From Burkholderiaceae bacterium (lineage in GTDB: Bacteria; Pseudomonadota; Gammaproteobacteria; Burkholderiales; Burkholderiaceae_C): a DNA stretch of 64,000 bases. The stretch is taken from NCBI GenBank assembly GCA_030123545.1, contig CP126124.1:1302001-1366000 (forward strand). The letters run 5' to 3'. Under the pieces are notes generated by a model. It worked only from the letters and a program-made list of their open reading frames with translations. It was not told the DNA's origin and did not search any database. Numbering within the stretch: the first letter of the stretch is position 1; each line of letters opens with the position of its first letter. A program made the translations under genes and the position numbers. Positions 16,880-23,932 of this stretch are shown one piece after another.

Positions 16880-18121
16880 TCAGCGCGCCGGCAGCGCCTG
16901 CGCGCAGGCATGGGCGCTGGCCCAGGCCCACTGGAAGTTGTAGCCGCCGAGCCAGCCGGTGATGTCGACCACCTCGCCGATGAAATACAGGCCCGGCTGC
17001 GCCTTCGCTTCCATCGTCTGCTGCGACAGCGCATCGGTGGCGACGCCGCCCTGCGTGACCTCGGCTTTTTTGTAGCCCTCGGTGCCGGTCGGCGTGATTT
17101 CCCAGCGTGACAACCGCTCGGCCAACCGCGCCAGCGCCTGGTTCGACGCCTCGTTGATGGCGCGCTGCCACTCGGGCCGCTGGCCGGCCCAGGCGTCGGC
17201 GAGCCGGCTCGGCAGCAGCGTGGCGAGCTCGTTCGCAATCAGCTTTTTCGAGCGCGCCTTGGTCTCGAGCAGCGCGCCGTGCAGCGCGACACCCGGCGCC
17301 AGGTCGATCACGAGCGGGCTGCCTTTGCGCCAGTAGTTCGAGATCTGCAGCACCGCCGGGCCCGACAGCCCGCGGTGCGTGAACAGCAGATCCTCGTCGA
17401 ACGTGGCACCCGCGTTCGTGCCGCCGGCACGGATGCGCACCGGCAGCGCGAGACCGGCGAGCTGCGCGTACGGCGCCCAGGCCGCGCTGTCGAAGATCAA
17501 AGGCACCAGGCCCGGGCGCGGTTCGACCACGGAGAGGCCGAACTGGCGCGCGACGCGGTAGCCGAAATCGCTCGCACCGATCGCGGGAATTGACAGCCCG
17601 CCGGTCGCGATCACCAGGCTGCGCGCGGCCACCGTCCCGCGTTCGCTATCAAGTTGATAGCTATTTCCATTTATCCCATATGGGCTTGCGGCCGAAAACC
17701 TGATCGAATGCACCGCGCAGGGCTGCCAGCGTTCGACCCGGCCCGCAGCGCATTCGGCCAGCAGCATGTCGATGATCTGCTGCGAGGAGCCGTCGCAGAA
17801 CAACTGCCCGCGGTGCTTCTCGTGGAACGCGATGCCGTGGCGGCGAACCAGCGCGATGAAATGCTCGGGCATGTAGCGCGCCAGCGCCGAGCGGCAAAAG
17901 CGCGGGTTCGCTCCGACGAAATGCCGGTGCGGCGAGGCGAGGTCGAGGTTCCGGTTCGTGAAGTTGCAGCGCCCGCCGCCCGAGATGCGGACCTTCTCGG
18001 CCACCCGCACGGCGTGGTCGATCAGCAGCACTTTGAGGCCGCGCTGCCCGGCGATCGCGGCGCAGAACAGCCCGGCGCCGCCGGCGCCGACGATCACGGC
18101 GTCGTAGAACGGGGTGGACAA
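16880..18121 (-). CDS. HI0933/BaiN-like NAD(P)/FAD-dependent oxidoreductase
   Basis: Flavoprotein of 413 residues in the HI0933 family. An N-terminal Rossmann motif is present (DAVIVGAGGAGLFCAAIAG), then GGGRCNFTNRN near residues 50-60, a second dinucleotide-type motif VIATGGLSIPAIGASDFGY, and a C-terminal FAD-contact block YFIGEVVDITGWLGGYNFQWAW. The physiological substrate is unknown. Residues about 141-159 (FSAASPYGINGNSYQLDSE) are encoded by an AT-rich repeat copy (17645-17700) with rare codons. They sit just before the strand leading to VIATGG, so the protein has absorbed the element in frame. Converges with the regulator gene 11 bp away. Confidence 0.88.
   Translation of the reverse strand: MSTPFYDAVIVGAGGAGLFCAAIAGQRGLKVLLIDHAVRVAEKVRISGGGRCNFTNRNLDLASPHRHFVGANPRFCRSALARYMPEHFIALVRRHGIAFHEKHRGQLFCDGSSQQIIDMLLAECAAGRVERWQPCAVHSIRFSAASPYGINGNSYQLDSERGTVAARSLVIATGGLSIPAIGASDFGYRVARQFGLSVVEPRPGLVPLIFDSAAWAPYAQLAGLALPVRIRAGGTNAGATFDEDLLFTHRGLSGPAVLQISNYWRKGSPLVIDLAPGVALHGALLETKARSKKLIANELATLLPSRLADAWAGQRPEWQRAINEASNQALARLAERLSRWEITPTGTEGYKKAEVTQGGVATDALSQQTMEAKAQPGLYFIGEVVDITGWLGGYNFQWAWASAHACAQALPAR
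17645..17700 (+). repeat. AT-rich palindromic element, copy inside FAD oxidoreductase gene
   Basis: The head is GCTATCA-AGT-TGATAGC, then TATTTCCATTTATCCCATAT, then GGGCTTGCGGCCGAAAA. It shares the order palindrome, TCC.ATA, GGGCT, GGC and homopolymer with the nirB-nirD copy. On the gene's strand the codons are TTT, CCA TAT GGG ATA AAT GGA AAT AGC TAT CAA CTT GAT, all unusual in this genome. Confidence 0.75.
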
Positions 18122-18239
18122 GGGGAGGCGGGCGGCAACGGTCGAAAGCGATCAGCAGCAATTGTCGCCGAGGCGCAGGCCTGCGGGTGCGCCGGCGGCT
18201 CCGCGGCGACTCTAGGCGGCAGCGCGTCTGCTTTCTAGA

Positions 18240-18746
18240 ATGCAGTTCATGACCGCTTCAGCACACCAGCTCAGCATGACCGTGCTGATGTCGCCCGAGA
18301 TGGCGAACTTCTCCGGCAACGTGCACGGCGGCGCGGTGCTGCGCCTGCTCGATCAGGTGGCCTACGCCTGCGCGAGCCGCTATTCGGGCCGCTACGTGGT
18401 CACGCTCAGCGTCGACCAGGTGAACTTCCTGCAGCCTATCCACGTCGGCGAACTGGTCACCTTCCTCGCCAGCGTCAACTACACCGGGCGCTCGTCGCTC
18501 GAGGTCGGGATCAAGGTGATTGCCGAGAGCATCCGCACGCAGGTGCTGCGGCATGTGAACAGCTGCTTCTTCACGATGGTGGCGATGGACGACGACGGCC
18601 GGCCGACCGCGGTGCCGCAGCTGTCGCCGGCGACGCCCGACGAGCGGCGCCGCTGGGAGGCCGCGCTGCTGCGCCGGGAACTGCGGCGCGAGCAGGCGCA
18701 GCGTGCCGAGGCGATCCGCCTGGCCGCGGCAGCGGCGGCGCCGTAG
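18240..18746 (+). CDS. Acyl-CoA thioesterase (hotdog fold)
   Basis: Hydrolyses acyl-CoA esters; the 168-residue length fits the YciA/BACH-like single-hotdog family. The signature VHGGAVLRLLDQVAYACASR lies near residues 29-49 and is followed by LSVDQVNFLQPIHVGELVTF. The tail is rich in Arg and Ala. The ATG at 18240 or the one at 18249 could be the start. The chain-length preference cannot be read from sequence. Converges with cobA, 43 bp away. Confidence 0.88.
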   Translation: MQFMTASAHQLSMTVLMSPEMANFSGNVHGGAVLRLLDQVAYACASRYSGRYVVTLSVDQVNFLQPIHVGELVTFLASVNYTGRSSLEVGIKVIAESIRTQVLRHVNSCFFTMVAMDDDGRPTAVPQLSPATPDERRRWEAALLRRELRREQAQRAEAIRLAAAAAAP

Positions 18747-18789
18747 CGCTCGGGCGATCCGGTGCCACAGGCGCGCGGCACCGCGCCCG

Positions 18790-19602
18790 TCACGCGTTCG
18801 CGCGCTGCGCCGCGTCCGTCACAGGTTCACGCGCTTCGCCGGCGATCGCCGCGATGCCGCGCAGCACATCGCCGATCACGATCACCGACGGGCTGGCCAG
18901 ATGCTCGCGCTCTATCGTGCGCTGCAGTTCGCCGAGCGTGGTCAGCGCGTGGCGCTGCCGGGCCAAGCTGGCGTGCTGGATCACCGCGGCCGGCGTGTCG
19001 GCCGGCAGGCCCTGCAGCAGTTCGCGCTGGAGGCGCGCGGCGCCGCGCATGCCCATGTAGATCACCAGCGTGAGCCGGGCATCGCGTGCAGTCGCTGCGA
19101 GCTGGCGCCAGTCGATCGCAGCGCCATCATGCTGCGCATGCCCGGTGACGAACAGCACGCCGTGCGCATGCTCGCGGTGCGTCAGCGGCACGCCGAGCGC
19201 GGTGACGGCCGCGAGGCCCGCGGTGATGCCGTTCACCACCGAGACCTCGACGCCGGCGGCGCGCAGCCGCTCGACCTCCTCGCCGCCGCGACCGAAGATG
19301 AACGGGTCGCCGCCCTTCAAGCGCACCACCGTCTCGCCTTCGCGCGCGGCCAGGATCATCAGCCGCTCGATGAACGCCTGCGGCGTGCTCCTGCAGCCGC
19401 CGCGCTTGCCGACCTGGATGATGCGAGCGCCGGGACGGGCATGGGCCAGCACCTCGTCGCTGACCAGATCGTCGACCAGCAGCACGGTCGCCGCGGCGAT
19501 CGCGCGCACGGCCTTGAGCGTCAGCAACTCCGGGTCGCCCGGTCCCGCGCCGACCAGCGTGACGCGGCCGGCGGCCGCAGCTTGCTTGGGCGTCGTGTTC
19601 AT
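18790..19602 (-). CDS. cobA: Uroporphyrinogen-III C-methyltransferase (SUMT)
   Basis: Methylates uroporphyrinogen III twice to precorrin-2, the branch point to siroheme. The product of 270 residues has all SUMT motifs: LVGAGPGDPELLTLKA, VRLKGGDPFIFGRGGEE and VVNGITAGLAA. Its ATG overlaps the ybiB stop as ATGA. As the last gene of the nitrate assimilation operon it supplies siroheme for NirB. It lacks the oxidase/chelatase domain of CysG, so those steps must be encoded elsewhere. Confidence 0.94.
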   Translation of the reverse strand: MNTTPKQAAAAGRVTLVGAGPGDPELLTLKAVRAIAAATVLLVDDLVSDEVLAHARPGARIIQVGKRGGCRSTPQAFIERLMILAAREGETVVRLKGGDPFIFGRGGEEVERLRAAGVEVSVVNGITAGLAAVTALGVPLTHREHAHGVLFVTGHAQHDGAAIDWRQLAATARDARLTLVIYMGMRGAARLQRELLQGLPADTPAAVIQHASLARQRHALTTLGELQRTIEREHLASPSVIVIGDVLRGIAAIAGEAREPVTDAAQRANA

Positions 19603-20513
19603 CGTGCCTCCGTCAACTGAAGAATGAGTGCTAGCTGGCGCGCGATCGGCGCCGGCACCGGTTCGCGGCCTGCCAGCACCGCGCGCGTGTAGGCGGCGGT
19701 GCCGGCGACGTCGTCGGCCGCGGGCAGCAGCGGCGGCGCGGCCGGTGCTGCCGAGGGGCCGCTCTGCTTCTCTTGCAGCAGCATCCGCCGGCCGGACCGG
19801 AACGCCGTCATTTGCGGCAGCCGGCGCGGATCGGCCACCGGTTCGCCCTCGGTGCCGCGCAGCAGCAGCGCGTTGGCCTGCGTCAGTTCGAACACCGCGC
19901 CCATCGCTGCCGCGTAATCGGGGTGCGTGTAGCTTGCGACGATCAGGCAGCGGCCTTCGCAGGGGTTCATCTGCTTGACCAGGCTGTGCGCCGGGTTGCG
20001 CAGCCCGATCACGCGCCGCACCTCGAGCAGCCGCGCGAGGCCGGCGCAAAGCAGCCGCGTGGGAACGAACGCAAGTTCGCCGGGCGCTATTGGTTCGATA
20101 GCATGTCGTTCAGGTACGTCCAGGGCGTCAAGCACTTTTGTCGTATAGACGCGGCGCTCCTCGGTGGCCATGCCGTGGATCAGCACCGGCAGCCCTTCGC
20201 GCGCCAGCAACAAGGCGAGCAGCGGCGTCAGCAGCGCGAGCCGGCGCGCGCCGTTGTAGCTGGGCAGCACGACGACCGGCCGGTCCGATGCCGGCAGTCG
20301 CGCGAGCCGCGCTTCGGTCGCGTCGAGGAAGCCGGCCATCTCGCCCGGCGTCTCGCCCTTGATCCGCATCGCGACGCAGAACGCGCCGACCTCGAGATCA
20401 CTCGCATGGCCGTCCAGGATCAGGCCGAACAGGTCGGCGGCCTGCGCGCGGTCGAGCGCGCGCGCGCCGTCCCGGCCGCGGCCGATTTCCCTCAGGTAAT
20501 GCGCGATCGCCAT
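19599..20513 (-). CDS. ybiB: YbiB (TrpD2) family nucleic-acid-binding protein
   Basis: Homologue of the anthranilate phosphoribosyltransferase-like protein TrpD2/YbiB, which binds nucleic acids rather than making tryptophan. The 304-residue protein starts MAIAHYLREIGRGRDGARAL and carries the family block RNPAHSLVKQMNP. Residues about 125-142 (KVLDALDVPERHAIEP) are encoded by an AT-rich repeat-like stretch (20086-20139) with rare codons. It sits between nasA (34 bp upstream) and cobA (ATGA overlap), so it is co-expressed with nitrate assimilation. Why it belongs there is not clear. Confidence 0.88.
   Translation of the reverse strand: MAIAHYLREIGRGRDGARALDRAQAADLFGLILDGHASDLEVGAFCVAMRIKGETPGEMAGFLDATEARLARLPASDRPVVVLPSYNGARRLALLTPLLALLLAREGLPVLIHGMATEERRVYTTKVLDALDVPERHAIEPIAPGELAFVPTRLLCAGLARLLEVRRVIGLRNPAHSLVKQMNPCEGRCLIVASYTHPDYAAAMGAVFELTQANALLLRGTEGEPVADPRRLPQMTAFRSGRRMLLQEKQSGPSAAPAAPPLLPAADDVAGTAAYTRAVLAGREPVPAPIARQLALILQLTEAR
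20086..20139 (+). repeat. AT-rich palindromic element, degraded copy inside ybiB
   Basis: GCTATTGGTTCGATAGC forms the head, then ATGTCGTTCAGGTACGTCC, then AGGGCGTCAAGCACTTTTG. It lines up with the nirB-nirD copy from the second half of the head through the GGC and T-run. Codons on the ybiB strand (ACA AAA GTG CTT, GTA CCT GAA CGA CAT GCT, CCA ATA) depart from the gene's usual GC-ending choice. It is the most degraded full-length copy. Confidence 0.55.
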
Positions 20514-20547
20514 CGGCGGATTGTCCCGGATCGTTGATGATTTCGGG

Positions 20548-23388
20548 TTATGAGCTCATGCCGGCTGTGGGCGCCGGCACCGCGCGGATCAGCCCGCGCA
20601 GTTCGGGCACGCAGGAGCCGCACTCGGTGCCGCATTTCAGTGCTGCCTGCAGCGATGCGAGGCGTGCGTCCTCGCTGCCGGCCGTGGCAGCCAGGTGGCC
20701 GCGGATCGCATCAAAGCCGACGTCGCGGCAACTGCACACCTGCCGGCCGCGCGACGCCGGCACAGCCGGCGCGCGGGCCCCGGGCGCCAGCAGCAGCCGG
20801 CCGTCGGTTGGTGCCGGAAGTTCGTCTTGCAGCAGCGGCCGCAGCCAACGTTCGGCTTCGATGTCGCCGGCCAGCAGGAACGCGGCTAGGCGCGGCTCGC
20901 CGGCCACGCGTGTGAGCCGTGCCGCGCGGCGCTGGCCGCGCCGGCCATCGGCATAGCGCAGCACGTCGGGGCCGCCTAGTTGCAGCAGCGCTTCGATCGC
21001 GGCCAGCAGCTTCGCGTCGGCCGCCTCGTAGCCGGCCGCGCGAAACAGCAGCCCGCCGCGGCTGCTCCCGAACGGCACGCAGCTGGCGAACGCGAACGCG
21101 GGAAACAGATGTTTCAACTGCTCGCGCACCGCGAGCAGCTTGTCGCTGTCGATCCACGCCATGGCCAGCAGCGACCAGGGCAGCTCGGCCTTCAGGATCT
21201 TGACCGCCGCGTGCTTGAGTTCGGGCTGCTTCGACGTCGGGCAGTACGCCGCGCTGGTCAGCGCGTTCACGCCGGCGAGCCGCTGGCCGCGGCTGCCGCG
21301 TCCGCCGACGGCCTCCTCGCCCCAGTGCATCGCGACGAACGCCTGTCCCGGCGCGAGCGTGTCGTCCCGTTGCAGCGGCAGCAGGATAGCGCCGCGCCGG
21401 CTGGTCACGTGCACGAGGTCGCCCTCCGCGAGAGAGCGCCGCGCGATGTCCTGCGGATGAAGCTGCAACGCCGGCTCGGGCGCGTGGCCGAACAGCCGTC
21501 CCAGCGTGCCGGTCCGGCTCATGCCGTGCCACTGGTCGCGCAGCCGCCCGGTCGTCAGTGCGATGGGAAAGCGCGCATCGCAGGGCTCGGCGACGGGCAG
21601 GTAGCGTACTGCGGCGAATCGGGCGCGGCCGTCGGGCGTGGGGAAGACGCCATCTTCGTACAGGCGAGCCGTGCCGACTGCCGCGCCTTGCGGTAGCGGC
21701 CACTGCTGCGGACCGTAGTCATCGAGCCGCGCATAACTGAGGCCGGTGATGTCCAGGTCGCGGCCGCGTGTCGACTCGCGATGCTCGTTCCAGATCGCCT
21801 CGACCGCGGCATCAAAGTCGGCCGCCGGGTATGGGAACAGATCGCGCGCGGGCAAGTGCGCCGGCGAGAGCGCGGGCAAGCGTTCGGGCAGTTGCGGCGC
21901 GAGCCGGTGCGCGAAGTCGACCGCGATCGCCCAGTCGTGCCGCGCCTGGCCGGGCGCGGTTACCGCGGCGCGCACGCGGCTGATGCGGCGCTCGCTGTTG
22001 GTCACGGTGCCGGTCTTCTCGCCCCAACTGGTCGCCGGCAGCAGCAGGTCGGCGAAGGCGCAGGTCGCGGTGGTCGCGAACGCTTCCTGCACGACGACGA
22101 ATTCGGCGCGCTCCAGCGCGCGCCGTACCAGCGCCTGGTCCGGCATCGACTGCGCCGGGTTCGTGCAGACGATCCACAGCGCGCGAATTTCGCCGTCGGC
22201 CGCTGCCTGGAACATCTCCACTGCAGTCCGGCCCGGCGTCGCCGGCAGCTCCGGCACGCCCCACAGCGCGGCGACCTCGGCGCGGTGGCGCGGATCGGCC
22301 GGGTTCCGGTGGCCGCCGAGCAGGGTCGCCATCGCGCCGACCTCGCGCCCGCCCATCGCGTTCGGCTGGCCGGTGAGCGACAGCGGCCCGGCGCCGGGCC
22401 GGCCGATCTGGCCGGTCGCCAGATGCAGGTTGATCAGTGCCGCATTCTTCGCCGTGCCGCTGGTCGACTGGTTCAGGCCCTGGCAGTACAGGCTGAGCGT
22501 CGCGCCGCCGCCTGCATCGACCCCGGCGAACAGCCGCGCCGCCGCGTGCAGGTCGGCGAGCGCAATGCCGCAGACCTGCGCTGCGCGCTCGGGCGCGTGC
22601 TCCGCCAGCAGCGCCTCGAGCGCGTCCCAGCCCCCGGTGTGCGCGGCGATCCAGTCGCGGGCTATCCAGCCTTCGCGCACCATCAGCTGCAGCATGCCGT
22701 GAAACAGCATCACGTCGGTGCCGGGCTGGATCGCCAGATGAAGATGGGCGCTGGCCGCGGTGTCGGTGCAGCGCGGGTCGACCACGACGATGCGGAGCCG
22801 TGGGTTCGCCGCGCGCGCGTCCTCGATGCGCCGGAACAGCACCGGGTGCGCCCAGGCCGTGTTGCTGCCGGCGATGAACAGGCACTGCGCGTGGGCTATG
22901 TCGTCGTAGCAGGCCGGCGGCGCGTCGGCGCCCAGCGTTTGCCGGTACGCGGCGACCGCGCTGCTCATGCACAGGCGCGAATTGCTGTCGACGTTGTTGG
23001 TGCCGATCAGGCCACGCGCGAGCTTGTTGAAGACGTAGTAGTCCTCGGTCAGCAGCTGGCCCGACAGGTAGAAGCCTATCGAATCCGGGCCGTGTTCGGC
23101 GATCTCCCGCGCGAAGCGCCGGGCGGCAATATTCAACGCCGCTTCCCAAGAGAGCGGCTGCGGCGCGTCGCCGCGGCGTGGCCGCTGCATCGGCGCGAGC
23201 AGCCGGACCTGCCGCGTCACCGCCGGATCCACCGTCAGATGCAGCGTCGCGCCTTTGCTGCAGAGCCGCCCGAAGTTGGCCGGGTGCTCCGGGTCGCCGC
23301 GCACGCCGACGATGCGTTCGCCGTCCGATTCGATGACCACGCCGCAGCCGACGCCGCAGTAGGGGCAGGTGGATCGGGTTTCGGTCAT
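20548..23388 (-). CDS. nasA: Assimilatory nitrate reductase catalytic subunit NasA
   Basis: Cytoplasmic molybdenum bis-MGD enzyme reducing nitrate to nitrite. The ATG at 23386-23388 gives 946 residues. The N-terminal [4Fe-4S] ligands are C8, C11, C15 and C43 (CPYCGVGC...LCSKG), and the Mo ligand is Cys140 in NVDSNSRLCMSSAV. The C-terminal 100 residues add a BFD-type [2Fe-2S] domain with VCSCRDVGFDAIRGHL and CGTECGSC, as in Klebsiella NasA, which receives electrons. The start overlaps (ATGA) the stop of a 41-codon partial copy of its own 5' end. Genes upstream and downstream complete the nitrate assimilation operon. Confidence 0.95.
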   Translation of the reverse strand: MTETRSTCPYCGVGCGVVIESDGERIVGVRGDPEHPANFGRLCSKGATLHLTVDPAVTRQVRLLAPMQRPRRGDAPQPLSWEAALNIAARRFAREIAEHGPDSIGFYLSGQLLTEDYYVFNKLARGLIGTNNVDSNSRLCMSSAVAAYRQTLGADAPPACYDDIAHAQCLFIAGSNTAWAHPVLFRRIEDARAANPRLRIVVVDPRCTDTAASAHLHLAIQPGTDVMLFHGMLQLMVREGWIARDWIAAHTGGWDALEALLAEHAPERAAQVCGIALADLHAAARLFAGVDAGGGATLSLYCQGLNQSTSGTAKNAALINLHLATGQIGRPGAGPLSLTGQPNAMGGREVGAMATLLGGHRNPADPRHRAEVAALWGVPELPATPGRTAVEMFQAAADGEIRALWIVCTNPAQSMPDQALVRRALERAEFVVVQEAFATTATCAFADLLLPATSWGEKTGTVTNSERRISRVRAAVTAPGQARHDWAIAVDFAHRLAPQLPERLPALSPAHLPARDLFPYPAADFDAAVEAIWNEHRESTRGRDLDITGLSYARLDDYGPQQWPLPQGAAVGTARLYEDGVFPTPDGRARFAAVRYLPVAEPCDARFPIALTTGRLRDQWHGMSRTGTLGRLFGHAPEPALQLHPQDIARRSLAEGDLVHVTSRRGAILLPLQRDDTLAPGQAFVAMHWGEEAVGGRGSRGQRLAGVNALTSAAYCPTSKQPELKHAAVKILKAELPWSLLAMAWIDSDKLLAVREQLKHLFPAFAFASCVPFGSSRGGLLFRAAGYEAADAKLLAAIEALLQLGGPDVLRYADGRRGQRRAARLTRVAGEPRLAAFLLAGDIEAERWLRPLLQDELPAPTDGRLLLAPGARAPAVPASRGRQVCSCRDVGFDAIRGHLAATAGSEDARLASLQAALKCGTECGSCVPELRGLIRAVPAPTAGMSS

Positions 23389-23510
23389 GCGTTGGGTCCG
23401 AGGCGCAGCGGAGTCGGCTGCGGCGTGTCCCGGATTCCGCCACGCGGACCGCCGAAGGCGTGTCCGCAGCCGACGCCGCAACAGGGGCAGGTGGATCGCG
23501 TGTCAACCAT
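23385..23510 (-). pseudogene. Partial duplicate of the nasA 5' end (41-codon frame)
   Basis: The frame opens MVDTRSTCPCCGVGCG, against MTETRSTCPYCGVGCG for NasA, with about 38 of 40 bases matching across that segment. After CGVGCG it diverges into unrelated residues and stops at 23385. Its ATG (23508-23510) overlaps the nirD stop and its TGA overlaps the nasA ATG. It is either a duplication scar or a leader frame coupling nasA translation to nirD. It retains three of the four FeS cysteines but is too short to fold alone. Confidence 0.75.
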
Positions 23511-23856
23511 CGCCGGCGCGATCGACGCCGAGCGTCGCGAGTTCCTGCGCGTCGAGCAGCACGCGGCCGGCCTCGACCTTGACCGAGAAGCTGGGGGTGC
23601 ATCCCTCGTCCGGCGCCTTCGCGCAGCCATCATGGAGGCCGATCACGCGGCCGTGCAGCGGGCAGGCCACGCTCGTGCCGAACACGATGCCCTGCGACAG
23701 CGGGCCGCCGCGGTGCGGGCAGCGGTCCAGCAGCGCGAACACTTCGCCCTCTGCGGTGCGGAACAGCGCGACGTCGCCGCCGCGTTCGCGCGCGACGCGG
23801 CGCGCGCCCAGCGGCGCGATGTCGTCGACGGTGCAGATCGTCTTCCAGTCACGCAT
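23503..23856 (-). CDS. nirD: Nitrite reductase small subunit NirD
   Basis: Small partner of the NADH-dependent assimilatory nitrite reductase. The 117-residue Rieske-type domain keeps both ligand pairs, C46-P-H48 (CPHRGG) and C65-P-L-H68 (CPLHG), unlike enteric NirD, which has lost them. It can therefore probably carry a [2Fe-2S] cluster. The 76-bp gap to nirB is almost entirely an AT-rich repeat copy, so only a weak GGAT precedes the ATG as a ribosome site. Confidence 0.94.
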   Translation of the reverse strand: MRDWKTICTVDDIAPLGARRVARERGGDVALFRTAEGEVFALLDRCPHRGGPLSQGIVFGTSVACPLHGRVIGLHDGCAKAPDEGCTPSFSVKVEAGRVLLDAQELATLGVDRAGDG

Positions 23857-23920
23857 ATGCTATCCAATCAATAGCTGTAAGTGCATATTCCATAAGGGCT
23901 AAAGGCACTTTTTGTTAAAA
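23857..23920 (+). repeat. AT-rich palindromic element, intergenic copy between nirB and nirD
   Basis: GCTAT-CCAATCA-ATAGC head, then TGTAAGTGCATATTCCATAA, then GGGCTAAAGGCACTTTTTG. This is the cleanest copy in the window and sets the reference layout for the others. It fills the gap between nirB and nirD, immediately upstream of the nirD start codon, where a ribosome binding site would normally be. Confidence 0.8.
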
Positions 23921-23932
23921 ATTCGGGCGTGA

